From Paraburkholderia sp. IMGN_8 (GTDB taxonomy: Bacteria; Pseudomonadota; Gammaproteobacteria; Burkholderiales; Burkholderiaceae), in NCBI RefSeq assembly GCF_038050405.1, contig NZ_CP150900.1:372001-436000 (forward strand): DNA of 64,000 nt. The letters are read 5' to 3'. Below the pieces are notes generated by a model. It worked only from the letters and a program-made list of their open reading frames with translations, ran no database searches and was not told the origin of the DNA. Made by a program: the position numbers and the translations under genes. Below are positions 48,772 through 57,969 of this stretch, piece after piece; the first letter of the stretch is position 1; the number at the start of each line of letters is the position of its first letter.

Positions 48772-49413
48772 TCAAGCCGCAGGCGCCGAACCGCACGAAG
48801 CGGCAATCAACTGCGCCGCCACCTTGGGTGCGGCAAGAATCGGCCCGCAACCTGGCCCATAAGTCTGGCTGGCCGCATACACGCCCTCGATCATCAAACC
48901 CAGCGCATTGGCCAATGCCACCGGATCATCGGCCCCCGCAGCAGTCGTCAACTCCGTGATCCGCGCCATCAACCGTTCCTTGTTGCGAAACACGAACTGG
49001 CGGGCCGGATGCGACACGTCCGGAAATTCCACCGAGACATTGACGAACGGACAACCGCGGTAGTCGTCAATCGACGCGCGCACCGCCAGGTCGTCGAAAT
49101 ACTGCTGGAGTTGCTTCGCCGGTTCGCCCGGATGTTTTGCAAAACTCTTCTCGACGTAACCGAAAAACTGCTGATCCTTGCCCTCCAGGTACGCCATCAC
49201 CAGTTCATCCTTCGACGAAAACTGGCGGTACAAACTCATCTTGTTCACACCGGCACGCTCAACCACCGCGTCGACTCCAACTGCTCGCACGCCCTCGTGA
49301 TAGAACAGTTCATCCGCCGCGCGCAGCAAGTGCTGCTGCGCCTGCGGCCCGGCGGTTTGCGCGCCGCGCGCGCGCCGTACGCCGGCTGGCTTGGGAGTTT
49401 TGCTGTCGGACAT
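48772..49413 (-). CDS. TetR-family repressor of the adjacent MFS gene
   Basis: 213 residues with the TetR helix-turn-helix (LLRAADELFYHEGVRAVGVDAVVERAGVNKMSLYRQFSSKDELV) and a C-terminal ligand domain. It is divergent from the MFS transporter at 49570, with two palindromic operator candidates between them. It therefore most likely represses the transporter and itself. It starts at ATG 49413. Confidence 0.92.
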   Translation of the reverse strand: MSDSKTPKPAGVRRARGAQTAGPQAQQHLLRAADELFYHEGVRAVGVDAVVERAGVNKMSLYRQFSSKDELVMAYLEGKDQQFFGYVEKSFAKHPGEPAKQLQQYFDDLAVRASIDDYRGCPFVNVSVEFPDVSHPARQFVFRNKERLMARITELTTAAGADDPVALANALGLMIEGVYAASQTYGPGCGPILAAPKVAAQLIAASCGSAPAA

Positions 49414-49448
49414 GGCGTGTCACCTGAATTGAATTGACGCCTTGACAT

Positions 49449-49464
49449 GTTACCGACCAGTAAC
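49449..49464. promoter_or_regulatory. TetR-type operator 1
   Basis: GTTACCGACCAGTAAC is an inverted repeat (GTTAC..GTAAC) of the kind bound by many TetR-family repressors. It overlaps the likely promoter region of both divergent genes. Confidence 0.75.
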
Positions 49465-49481
49465 TAATATCGCAACACCTA

Positions 49482-49501
49482 TTGTGACTGATCTGTCACA
49501 A
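49482..49501. promoter_or_regulatory. Palindromic operator 2
   Basis: TTGTGAC-TGATCT-GTCACAA is a perfect 7-bp inverted repeat with a 6-base spacer, 68 bases before the MFS start. It could be a second site for the TetR protein or for a CRP/FNR-like factor, whose TGTGA..TCACA half-sites it resembles. Confidence 0.65.
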
Positions 49502-49569
49502 GTCCTTTACCGAAGTCGTAACAATGCGAAGCGGCGCACCCTGCGGGATACGCGTCGATTGGAGAACTG

Positions 49570-50853
49570 ATGAACTGGGCAGCGAGACTGATTGGCGGGC
49601 GTTTCCACTACGGCTGGTTGACCGTGGCGGTGGTGTTTCTGGTGTTGTTGGCGGCGGCCGGCACGCGCGCGACGCCGAGCGTGATGATGGTGCCGCTCGA
49701 GCATCAATTTGGCTGGAGCCGCGCGACAATTTCACTCGCGATCTCCGTAAACATTGCTCTTTACGGCCTGATGGGGCCGTTCGCGGCCGCCGCGATGCAA
49801 CGCTTCGGCGTGCGTCCGACACTGCTCGCCGCGCTCGGCACGATGGCGGCGGGCGTGGCGCTGTCGTCGCTGATGACGCATCCGTGGCAGATGGTCCTGA
49901 TCTGGGGGGTGATGGTTGGCGGCTCGACGGGTGTGGCGGCGCTGTCGCTGTCGGCCACCGTCGTGACCCGCTGGTTCACCACGCATCGCGGGCTGGTGAT
50001 GGGGATTCTCACCGCCAGTTCGGCCACCGGCCAACTGGTGTTCCTGCCGATGCTCGCGGCCATCGCCGAGCATTACGGCTGGCGCCAAGTTGTGTGGGTC
50101 GTCGCCGGCGCGGCGGCGATCGTGTTGCCACTGGTCGCATTCCTGCTGCCGGAGCGGCCGGCCGACATGAAACTGCGTCCGTTCGGCGAACCGGCGAATG
50201 CCCCGATCACTACGACCGTCACGAAGCAGAATCCGCTGGCGATCGCGTTCGGCACGCTCGCCATGGCCAGCAAGACGCGCGATTTCTGGCTGCTGTTCTT
50301 CAGCTTCTTCATTTGCGGCGCGAGCACCAACGGCTACGTCGGCACGCATCTGATCGCAATGTGCGGCGACTACGGGATGACCGAAGTGCAGGGTGCATCG
50401 TTGCTCGCCGCGATGGGCATTTTCGATCTGTTCGGCACGACGCTGTCGGGCTGGCTGTCGGACCGCTTCAATAGTCGCGTGCTGCTGTTCTGGTACTACG
50501 GTCTGCGTGGCTTGTCGCTGATGTATCTGCCGCACGCGTTCGGCATCGACTTTTTCGGCCTGCCGCTTTTCGCAGTGTTCTACGGCCTCGATTGGATCGC
50601 CACCGTACCGCCCACTGTGCGTCTCGCCACGGACGTCTACGGCAAGGAATCGGCCCCTGTCGTGTTCGGCTGGGTGGTCGCGGGTCACCAGTTGGGCGCG
50701 GCGTTCGCGGCGCTCGGCGCGGGGATGCTGCGTGCGAGCCTCGGCACCTACACGGTGGCGTCGATGATTTCGGGTGGCCTGTGTCTGGTCGCCGCCGTAA
50801 TCGTGCTGCGCATCAACCGGCCGGCTCGGGTGCCGGAGGCGCAGGCGGTTTAA
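49570..50853 (+). CDS. MFS transporter
   Basis: 427 residues with 12 predicted helices and family loops GPFAAAAMQRFGVRPTLLAA and GWLSDRFNSRVLL (the RxGxR-type motif after helix 2 and its counterpart after helix 8). The N-terminal FHYGWLTVAVVFLVLL resembles OFA/monocarboxylate-type carriers. The substrate is unknown; the neighbouring TetR repressor suggests induction by its substrate. Confidence 0.88.
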   Translation: MNWAARLIGGRFHYGWLTVAVVFLVLLAAAGTRATPSVMMVPLEHQFGWSRATISLAISVNIALYGLMGPFAAAAMQRFGVRPTLLAALGTMAAGVALSSLMTHPWQMVLIWGVMVGGSTGVAALSLSATVVTRWFTTHRGLVMGILTASSATGQLVFLPMLAAIAEHYGWRQVVWVVAGAAAIVLPLVAFLLPERPADMKLRPFGEPANAPITTTVTKQNPLAIAFGTLAMASKTRDFWLLFFSFFICGASTNGYVGTHLIAMCGDYGMTEVQGASLLAAMGIFDLFGTTLSGWLSDRFNSRVLLFWYYGLRGLSLMYLPHAFGIDFFGLPLFAVFYGLDWIATVPPTVRLATDVYGKESAPVVFGWVVAGHQLGAAFAALGAGMLRASLGTYTVASMISGGLCLVAAVIVLRINRPARVPEAQAV

Positions 50854-51029
50854 AGCCACGCGTCAAAGCCAAGTGCTTGAACGCCAACGGCCCGCACTGG
50901 GCCGTTTTCCATTGCACTCTACGTAAAAACTAACTGCACACTTGATGGAGCGTGTGCGGTGAAGCCCGGTTATGCTATGTGGCCCCGGGCAGCCGCCCGT
51001 CGATCATGAATTTCGACCGAGAGAAGCGT

Positions 51030-51623
51030 ATGGCCAACAAACCCGCCCCTACAGAAGTTGCCATTCACGAACTGATTGCAGGCCGCTGGAGCCCGCGCGC
51101 GTATTCGAGCGAGCCGGTGAGCCGCGAGCATCTGCGTGCGGTTCTCGAAGCGGCACGCTGGGCGCCGTCTTCGTATAACGCACAACCGTGGCGTTTCCTC
51201 GTTTTTGACCGCAGTGTCGATGAAGTGGCCTTCAAGCAGGCTTTCGCCACGCTGGTGCCGTTCAACCAGGGCTGGAATGCGCCTGCGCCGGTGCTGATCG
51301 CCGTGACCACGCACACGCTTACCAACAAGGGCGACGTGAACCGTGCCGCGTCGTACGATGCGGGTGCGGCGGCGATGTCTCTGGTGTTGCAGGCGCACGC
51401 ACTCGGTCTCGCCGCGCATCAGATGAGCGGCTTCGACCCGAACGCGTTCCGCACGGCATTCAAGCTGCCGAACGACGTCGACGTGATCGCGATCATTTCG
51501 CTTGGCCACTATGGCGACGTCGATAAACTCGATCCGGTGTTGCGCGAACGCGAGAAGTCGGTGCGTCAGCGCCTGCCGCTTGCCGATATCGCGTATGGCG
51601 GTGGCTGGAAGAAGGCGTTCTGA
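51030..51623 (+). CDS. Nitroreductase-family flavoprotein
   Basis: 197 residues from ATG 51030 (ATG 51006 is an alternative). FMN-binding nitroreductase fold: AGRWSPRAYSSEPVSREHLRAVLEAARWAPSSYNAQPWRFLVF, SLVLQAHALGLAAHQMSGFD and ISLGHYGD. Such enzymes reduce nitro compounds or quinones with NAD(P)H. The native substrate is unknown. Confidence 0.92.
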   Translation: MANKPAPTEVAIHELIAGRWSPRAYSSEPVSREHLRAVLEAARWAPSSYNAQPWRFLVFDRSVDEVAFKQAFATLVPFNQGWNAPAPVLIAVTTHTLTNKGDVNRAASYDAGAAAMSLVLQAHALGLAAHQMSGFDPNAFRTAFKLPNDVDVIAIISLGHYGDVDKLDPVLREREKSVRQRLPLADIAYGGGWKKAF

Positions 51624-51686
51624 GCGCCGCGCAGTCATAGCAGGTCCGTAGTATCAGGAAACGCGCGGCGGCCGGCCGCGCGATTT

Positions 51687-53162
51687 TTATTCGGCGTCGT
51701 CCATGACGCTCGAAAGCGGCGCGGCGACATGCTCCAGCGATTTGCGCTCGGCATCCACGCCCCAGATTGCGGCGATCACCGCCGCCGCCAGCATCAGCCC
51801 CGAGCCGACCAGATAGCCCGAAAATACTTCGCTGCGTTGATGCGTGTCGATCAGCCGGCCGAAGAACGCCGGCCCGGCGATGCCGCCGAGCGCCGTGCCG
51901 AACGCGTAGAACACTGCGATCGCCAGGGCGCGGATTTCGAGCGGGAAGGATTCGCTGACTGTCAAATACGCCGAACTGGCGGCCGCCGACGCGAAAAAGA
52001 AGATCACCATCCAGGCGATCGTCTGCGTGACGACAGTCAGCAGCTGTTGCTCGAACAGGTAGCCGCTCAGTGTCAGCAGGATCGCGGAGAGTCCGTAGGT
52101 GGTCGCGATCATCTTGCGTCGGCCGATCACGTCGAAGAGCCGGCCCAGCACCAGCGGCCCGAGGAAGTTGCCGAGCGCGAACGGCAACAGATACCAGCCG
52201 ATGCGCTCGCCCGGCACCTGATAGAAATCGGTGAGCACGAGCGCGTAGGTGAAAAAGATCGCGTTGTAAAAGAACGCCTGCGCGGTCATCAGCGACAGCC
52301 CGACCAGCGCCCGGCGCCGATGCACGTTGAACAGCGTGTGGAACACCTCGCGCAGCGGCGTAGGTCCCCGCGACCGCAGGCGCAACCCGGTCAGTTCATC
52401 GTCCACGAGTTGGTGGCCTTTATCGCGAAAACGCGTTTCGATGCCCTCGACAATCGACCGAGCGTCGGGTTCGCCGCCGTGCGTGAGCAGCCAGCGCGGG
52501 CTTTCCGGCACCCACATGCGCATCGGCAAGATCGCGAGCGCCAGCACCGCGCCGATAAAGAAGCATGCGCGCCAGCCCCAGTCGGCAGGTAGCAGATGTG
52601 GATCGAGCAGCACGAGCGAACCCGCCGCCCCCATGCCCGCGCCGACCCAGAACGTGCCGTTGATACCCAGATCGGTCCAGCCACGCACGCGTGCAGGGGT
52701 GAATTCCTGGATCGTCGAATTGATCGCCGTGTATTCGCCGCCGATGCCCGCCCCAGTCAGAAAGCGAAACAGCAGAAAGCTGGCGAGATTCCACGCCAGC
52801 GAGGTGGCCGCGGTGGCGGCCAGATACAGCGCCAGCGTGATGAAGAACAGCTTGCGCCGGCCGAGCCGGTCGGTCAGCCAGCCGAAGCCGAGCGCGCCGA
52901 GCACCGCGCCGGCAATGTACGCACTGCCGGCGAGGCCTACTTCGGCGTTGGTAAAGTGCAACGATGGGCTAGACTTCAACGCACTTGCCACGGCGCCTGC
53001 CAGCGTCACTTCAAGACCGTCGAGGAGCCACGTCACGCCCAGCGCCACGACGATCAGCGAATGGAAGCGTCCCCAAGGCAAGCGGTCGAGCCGTGAAGGG
53101 AGATCGGTTTCGATGACAGCGGAAGTTTTTTCGTCGACAGCGGCGGTGGGCGGCGCGCGCAT
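51687..53162 (-). CDS. MFS transporter of the sugar/aromatic-acid porter type
   Basis: 491 residues, 12 helices. It has the motif GWLTDRLGRRKLF after helix 2, RFLTGAGIGGEYTAINSTIQEFTPARVRG on helices 4-5, PESPRWLL in the central loop and LGRLFDVIGRRKMI after helix 8. This is the metabolite:H+ symporter layout. Substrate unknown. Confidence 0.9.
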   Translation of the reverse strand: MRAPPTAAVDEKTSAVIETDLPSRLDRLPWGRFHSLIVVALGVTWLLDGLEVTLAGAVASALKSSPSLHFTNAEVGLAGSAYIAGAVLGALGFGWLTDRLGRRKLFFITLALYLAATAATSLAWNLASFLLFRFLTGAGIGGEYTAINSTIQEFTPARVRGWTDLGINGTFWVGAGMGAAGSLVLLDPHLLPADWGWRACFFIGAVLALAILPMRMWVPESPRWLLTHGGEPDARSIVEGIETRFRDKGHQLVDDELTGLRLRSRGPTPLREVFHTLFNVHRRRALVGLSLMTAQAFFYNAIFFTYALVLTDFYQVPGERIGWYLLPFALGNFLGPLVLGRLFDVIGRRKMIATTYGLSAILLTLSGYLFEQQLLTVVTQTIAWMVIFFFASAAASSAYLTVSESFPLEIRALAIAVFYAFGTALGGIAGPAFFGRLIDTHQRSEVFSGYLVGSGLMLAAAVIAAIWGVDAERKSLEHVAAPLSSVMDDAE

Positions 53163-53351
53163 TGCTGGAAGTCTCCTGATTCTCGAAAATTGGCGGCGTA
53201 TCCTGTCCGAATGAGCAATTTTCGTTCCGCTGGACTGGTCCTGGTCATGGTGGCGACCGTCCCCGAAGCGTTAGTTGATGCTGATTGGGCTTTCGTGATA
53301 CAAAGCCGCTCCCCCTTCTGTCCGCGCCAGCCGTGAGCGGCGATTCCTGCC

Positions 53352-54602
53352 ATGAACTATTGCGCGATTGACTTCGGTACTTCCAATTCGGCCGTCGCCG
53401 TGCCCGACGGCGCCGCACTGCGGCTTGCGCCGGTTGAAGGCGCCTATACGACGCTGCCGACCGCCGTCTTTTTCAACACCGACGAAAACACCCGCGAATT
53501 CGGGCGCTCGGCGCTGGAGGCGTACATCGACGGTTTCGACGGTCGCCTGATGCGCTCGATGAAAAGTATTCTCGGCTCGCCGCTCGCCGAGAATTCGACC
53601 GATCTCGGCGACGGCTCGGCGATCAAATACACAGACGTGATCGCGATTTTCGTCGATCACCTGAAACGCTCGGCTGAAGCCAGCGCCGGCGGTCCGATCA
53701 GCCGCGCCGTGCTGGGCCGCCCGGTGTTTTTCGTCGACGACGATCCGCGTGCCGACCAGCTGGCGCAGCAGCAGCTCGAAGCGGCGGCGCGCTCGGTCGG
53801 TTTGCGCGAGATTCACTTCCAGTATGAGCCGATCGCCGCGGCGTTCGACTACGAATCGCATCTGACGGAAGAGGGCCTCGTGCTGGTGGCCGACATCGGC
53901 GGCGGTACGTCGGACTTTTCGCTAGTGCGGGTCGGGCCGGAGCGGATGAAGCGCGTCGAGCGTAAAGACGACGTGCTGGCCCACCACGGCGTGCACGTCG
54001 CGGGTACCGACTTCGACCGCCGCGTCGAACTCGTCACGATTCTGCGCGAACTGGGTTATCAAACGCTCGACCCGGAAGGCCGCGAGATTCCGAACCGGAT
54101 CTATTTCGATCTGGCGACGTGGCACCTGATCAACACCGTCTACGCGCCGAAGCGCGTCAGCGAACTCGCGCTGATGCGGCATTTGTTCACCGAGATCAAG
54201 CATCATGACCGGCTGATGAGGGTCGTGGAGCGCCGCCTGGGGCATGCGCTGGCGGCGCACGCGGAAGAGGCGAAGATCGGCGTGGCGGCGGGCGGCGAGA
54301 CTGTGATCGATCTCGATCAGGTGGAAGACGATTTGCGCCTCGCGTTCGACGAGGCTCAGCTCATCAAGGCCGGCCACGATGAGACGCTGCGTATCGTACA
54401 GGCGGCGCGCGACACGGTGCAGGCAGCCGGCGTAGCCACGCGCGACGTCAGCGCGATTTACTTCACGGGCGGTTCGACCGGTCTGGTGTTTCTGTCCAGC
54501 GCATTGGCGGCTGCCTTTCCGGATGCGAAAGCGGTATTCGGCGATCGTCTCGCCAGCGTTGCAACAGGCCTTGGGATTCACGCACGGCGGGTGTTCGGAT
54601 AA
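53352..54602 (+). CDS. Hsp70-like ATPase without substrate-binding domain (YegD-like)
   Basis: 416 residues. The actin/Hsp70 ATPase motifs are present: phosphate-1 IDFGTSNSAVAV, phosphate-2 LVADIGGGTSDFSLV and the adenosine motif IYFTGGSTGLVF. The protein ends soon after, so the peptide-binding domain of DnaK is missing, as in E. coli YegD. The function of this class is not established. It is divergent from the MFS gene (189-base gap). Confidence 0.9.
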   Translation: MNYCAIDFGTSNSAVAVPDGAALRLAPVEGAYTTLPTAVFFNTDENTREFGRSALEAYIDGFDGRLMRSMKSILGSPLAENSTDLGDGSAIKYTDVIAIFVDHLKRSAEASAGGPISRAVLGRPVFFVDDDPRADQLAQQQLEAAARSVGLREIHFQYEPIAAAFDYESHLTEEGLVLVADIGGGTSDFSLVRVGPERMKRVERKDDVLAHHGVHVAGTDFDRRVELVTILRELGYQTLDPEGREIPNRIYFDLATWHLINTVYAPKRVSELALMRHLFTEIKHHDRLMRVVERRLGHALAAHAEEAKIGVAAGGETVIDLDQVEDDLRLAFDEAQLIKAGHDETLRIVQAARDTVQAAGVATRDVSAIYFTGGSTGLVFLSSALAAAFPDAKAVFGDRLASVATGLGIHARRVFG

Positions 54603-54652
54603 CCAATCGCATACCGCGAAGATAATCCGTCTATCCAATTGCGACGGATATA

Positions 54653-54682
54653 AAAAAACCCCGCCGAGGCGGGGTTTTTTGC
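54653..54682. terminator. Bidirectional terminator
   Basis: AAAAAACCCCGCC-GA-GGCGGGGTTTTTT serves both the Hsp70-like gene (plus) and the cold-shock gene (minus). Confidence 0.93.
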
Positions 54683-54704
54683 GTCCAGAAGGAAGCGTGC
54701 CTGC

Positions 54705-54908
54705 TTACACCGGCTTGATGTTAGCAGCTTGCTTGCCCTTCGGGCCCGTCTTCACTTCAAACGTAACCTTTTGGTTTTCTTGCAGCGTCTTGAAGCCTTC
54801 CGTGCGGATTTCCGAGAAATGCGCGAACAGATCTTCGCCGCCGCCGTCCGGCGTGATGAAGCCAAAGCCCTTTGCGTCATTGAACCACTTGACGGTACCG
54901 GTTTCCAT
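54705..54908 (-). CDS. CspA-family cold-shock protein
   Basis: 67 residues, one S1-like cold-shock domain: [32 protein letters not shown] has RNP1 (KGFGFI) and RNP2 (DLFAHF). Binds single-stranded RNA and DNA. The 5' leader is long (next upstream gene is >500 bases away), as usual for csp genes with regulated leaders. Several csp paralogues are typical, so I give no symbol. Confidence 0.96.
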   Translation of the reverse strand: METGTVKWFNDAKGFGFITPDGGGEDLFAHFSEIRTEGFKTLQENQKVTFEVKTGPKGKQAANIKPV

Positions 54909-55467
54909 ATTACTTGTTCCTAAAGATGGTGAATAAGGCCGAAGCCCAATGGGTGCATGAAAATCAAGGAAGGGGGTAATGGGACCAACCGGAGTACCGT
55001 TGATGGGCGAACTACGAAAGACCAATTCACTCGCCGCTTGAAATCCTGCCCGAACGTTATACGGCGATTTCGAGAGAAGGTCAACTGTCTGCCCGCATCT
55101 TTACAAAATTTTGATAGGTCGGCGCAAAAATTGCTTACAAACCTTGCTGCTCACCCGAGAATTTTGCTAGGGAGAACCCTTAGTTCCGCTGCAGCGGGAG
55201 GGTGCAACCGTTAAACTACGCGCCGCGCACCGGTTGCACCGGTCGCGCATGCATGCGCGTCACCCCGTCTCCAGCGCCACGAGCGATGTTACGCGGTGCC
55301 GACACATGGTTCTGCAGCAAACTTGCATGGGGCCGGAGTAAGCGCTAAAGCACTAACTCCGGCCGATACACGGTGTATGGGACCAGAGTAAGCGCTATGG
55401 GACCAGAGTAAGCGCTAAAGCGCTAACTCTGGCCGACACGCTAACTCTGGTCGACACAGGAGAAGAC
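54909..55467. other. Region between cold-shock and permease genes
   Basis: 559 bases. The left part should hold the csp leader and promoter. The right part has a cluster of palindromic repeats (55331-55452) just before the permease. I see no convincing gene in it. Confidence 0.55.
55331..55452. repeat. Cluster of palindromic repeat units upstream of the permease
   Basis: A full unit GGCCGGAGTAAGCGCTAAAG-CACTAACTCCGGCC (55331-55364), a left half-unit GACCAGAGTAAGCGCTATGG (55381-55400), a full unit starting GACCAGAGTAAGCGC and ending GCTAACTCTGGCC (55401-55434), and a right half-unit GCTAACTCTGGTC (55439-55452). Each full unit can fold into a hairpin (CCGGAGT/ACTCCGG; CCAGAGT/ACTCTGG), with outer bases changing in pairs. 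The last half-unit ends 15 bases before the GTG start. Confidence 0.85.
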
Positions 55468-57063
55468 GTGAAAAGTTCTATACAGAGGAACATCGGGCCG
55501 TTCGCGCTGCTGCTGACCGGCTTGGGTTCGATCATCGGCTCGGGCTGGCTGTTCGGCGCGTGGAAGGCCGCAAAAATTGCTGGTCCGGCTGCCATATGTG
55601 CATGGGTAATCGGTGCGGTCGTGATTCTCGCGATTGCGCTGACCTATGCCGAACTCGGCGCGATGTTCCCGGAGTCCGGCGGCATGGTGCGTTACGCGCG
55701 CTATTCGCACGGCGCGCTGGTTGGCTTCATCAGTGCATGGGCCAACTGGATCGCCATCGTCTCGGTGATTCCAATCGAGGCCGAAGCATCCATTCAATAT
55801 ATGAGTACGTGGCCGTATCCATGGGCGCACGCGTTATTCGTGAATGGAGAATTAACAACCAATGGGCTGTTGCTATCCGCCGCATTGGTGATCATTTACT
55901 TCCTGCTGAACTATTGGGGCGTGAAGCTGTTCGCGCGTGCCAATTCGGCGATCACGATCTTCAAGTTCCTGATTCCGGGTGCGACGATCGCCGGTCTGAT
56001 GCTGACGGGCTTCCACAAGGAAAACTTCGGCGAAGCGAGCACCTTCGCGCCGTACGGTTGGTCGGCTGTGCTGACGGCGGTATCGACGAGCGGTATCGTG
56101 TTCGCGTTCAACGGTTTCCAGAGCCCGATCAACCTGGCCGGTGAAGCGCGCAATCCGGGGAAGAGCGTACCGTTCGCGGTGATCGGCTCGATCCTGCTGG
56201 CGCTGGTGATCTATGTGCTGCTGCAGGTCGCGTATATCGGTGCGGTGAACCCGAGCGATGTAATGAAGGGCTGGGGCCACTTCAACTTCGCGTCGCCGTT
56301 CGCTGAACTGGCGATCGCGCTGAACCTGAACTGGCTCGCCATCCTGCTGTACGTCGACGCGTTCGTGAGCCCGAGCGGTACCGGCACGACCTACATGGCG
56401 ACCACCACCCGCATGATCTACGCGATGGAGCGCAACAACACGATGCCGAAGATGTTCGGCAACGTGCACCCGTTCTACGGCGTGCCGCGTCAGGCGATGT
56501 GGTTCAACCTGCTGGTCTCGTTTATTTTCCTGTTCTTCTTCCGCGGCTGGAGTTCGCTGGCTGCAGTGATTTCGGTCGCGACGGTGATCTCGTACCTCAC
56601 CGGCCCGATCAGCCTGATGGCGCTGCGCCGCGCGGCGACGGATCTGGAGCGTCCGCTGCGCATTCCGGGCATGAAGATCATCGCGCCGTTTGCATTCGTG
56701 TGCGCGTCGCTGATCCTGTACTGGGCGAAGTGGCCGCTGACCGGCGAAATCATTCTGCTGATGGTCGTCGCGCTGCCGGTGTATTTCTACTTCCAGGCGA
56801 AGTCGGGCTTCGGCGGCTGGGGCCGCGATCTGAAGGCAGCCTGGTGGCTGGTGGCCTATCTGCCGATCATGGCGATCCTGTCGCTGATCGGCAGCAAGGA
56901 GTTCGGCGGCCTCGGCGTTCTGCCGTACGGCTGGGACATGCTGGCGGTGGCCGTGTTCTCGCTGGTGTTCTACTACTGGGGTGTGAATAGCGGCTACCGC
57001 TCGGAGTATCTGGAAGAGCGTGAAACGCACGACGAAGTGCTCGAAGGCATGGCCGTACATTAA
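55468..57063 (+). CDS. APC-family amino acid permease
   Basis: 531 residues from GTG 55468, with AGGAG 8-12 bases upstream. About 12-14 helices; family motifs are LLLTGLGSIIGSGWLFGAW in helix 1 (GSGW-type substrate loop), ELGAMFPESGGMVRYARYSHG and AFNGFQSPINLAGEARNPGK. The start lies immediately after the palindromic repeat cluster. Substrate not determinable. Confidence 0.92.
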   Translation: MKSSIQRNIGPFALLLTGLGSIIGSGWLFGAWKAAKIAGPAAICAWVIGAVVILAIALTYAELGAMFPESGGMVRYARYSHGALVGFISAWANWIAIVSVIPIEAEASIQYMSTWPYPWAHALFVNGELTTNGLLLSAALVIIYFLLNYWGVKLFARANSAITIFKFLIPGATIAGLMLTGFHKENFGEASTFAPYGWSAVLTAVSTSGIVFAFNGFQSPINLAGEARNPGKSVPFAVIGSILLALVIYVLLQVAYIGAVNPSDVMKGWGHFNFASPFAELAIALNLNWLAILLYVDAFVSPSGTGTTYMATTTRMIYAMERNNTMPKMFGNVHPFYGVPRQAMWFNLLVSFIFLFFFRGWSSLAAVISVATVISYLTGPISLMALRRAATDLERPLRIPGMKIIAPFAFVCASLILYWAKWPLTGEIILLMVVALPVYFYFQAKSGFGGWGRDLKAAWWLVAYLPIMAILSLIGSKEFGGLGVLPYGWDMLAVAVFSLVFYYWGVNSGYRSEYLEERETHDEVLEGMAVH

Positions 57064-57112
57064 GTTGCTGCGCTGACCCTGTCTGCCGGATCGCGGTCCG
57101 GCGGAGCATGCT

Positions 57113-57152
57113 GAAAAAAAGCCCGCCTGAATTGCTCAGGCGGGCTTTTTTG
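57113..57152. terminator. Bidirectional terminator between permease and dioxygenase genes
   Basis: AAAAAAAGCCCGCCTGA pairs with TCAGGCGGGCTTTTTT around ATTGC, with A- and T-tracts on either side. Confidence 0.93.
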
Positions 57153-57183
57153 TTGGTGCGCCGTTGGTGCGTTCCTGTTTCAG

Positions 57184-57969
57184 TCAAGCGGTGCCGAACA
57201 CGTAGTTCGTCATTGCTAACGAGCGCTGGTAGGTCCCGAGCGACTGAATCGCCAGCGAATAATCGTCGTCGGCCGCACCGAGGGCAGCGAATACCGGCAG
57301 CAGATGCTCGTCGGTCGGATGCATCAACACCGCGTGCGGCGCCTGGCGGCGGTAGTCGAGCAACGCGTCGATGTCGTGCGCGGCAAGCCTTGCCTCGAAC
57401 CAATCCGTAAATTCGGCGACGCGCGGATCGGCGTCTTCCGGCCGCGCCGAAAAGTCGGCGGCGCGCAGATTGTGCGTGATCTGGCCCGAGCCGATCAGCA
57501 TCACGCCATCGTCCTTCAGCGCACGCAGCGCCCGCCCGACGCGGAAGTGATGCGCGGCGTCCATGTGCGGCTGAATCGACAACTGCGCGACCGGCACGTC
57601 GGCTTCCGGAAACATCAGCAGCATCGGCACCCATGCGCCGTGGTCGAGGCCGTGCGGCTGTGCATCGGTGAGGATGCCGTGCTCGCCGAGCAGCACGGCG
57701 GCGCGGCGCGCCACGTCGGGCGCGCCCGGAGCCGGATACTGAATTTCGTACAACTGACGCGGAAAACCGTAGAAATCGTGGATGGTCTCCGGCGCGGTGG
57801 ACGTGCTCGCCACCGGCTGTGCCGTGCCCCAGTGGGCCGACAGCATCAGGATGGCTTCCGGACGCGGCAATTGCGCCGACAGCGTGGCGAATTCCGCCGA
57901 CGGCAGCGATGGGTCGATCGGCAGCGTGGGCGCGCCGTGGGAGAGGAAAAGCGACGGTAAGCGATTCAT
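57184..57969 (-). CDS. DODA-type extradiol ring-opening dioxygenase (YgiD-like)
   Basis: 261 residues from ATG 57969. Motifs: LPSLFLSHGAPTLPIDPS, MLSAHWGT, GLDHGAWVPMLLMFPEADVPVAQLS and the C-terminal HPTDEHLLPVFAALGAADDD. They carry the His and Glu residues of the metal site. The family includes LigB-like and plant DOPA dioxygenases. The native substrate is unknown. Confidence 0.92.
   Translation of the reverse strand: MNRLPSLFLSHGAPTLPIDPSLPSAEFATLSAQLPRPEAILMLSAHWGTAQPVASTSTAPETIHDFYGFPRQLYEIQYPAPGAPDVARRAAVLLGEHGILTDAQPHGLDHGAWVPMLLMFPEADVPVAQLSIQPHMDAAHHFRVGRALRALKDDGVMLIGSGQITHNLRAADFSARPEDADPRVAEFTDWFEARLAAHDIDALLDYRRQAPHAVLMHPTDEHLLPVFAALGAADDDYSLAIQSLGTYQRSLAMTNYVFGTA

Noticed and set aside
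46660..48800. Horizontal transfer as explanation for the AT-shifted gene ends
   Set aside because: The shift is a gradient within single genes whose 5' halves have normal composition, which does not fit acquisition of whole genes.
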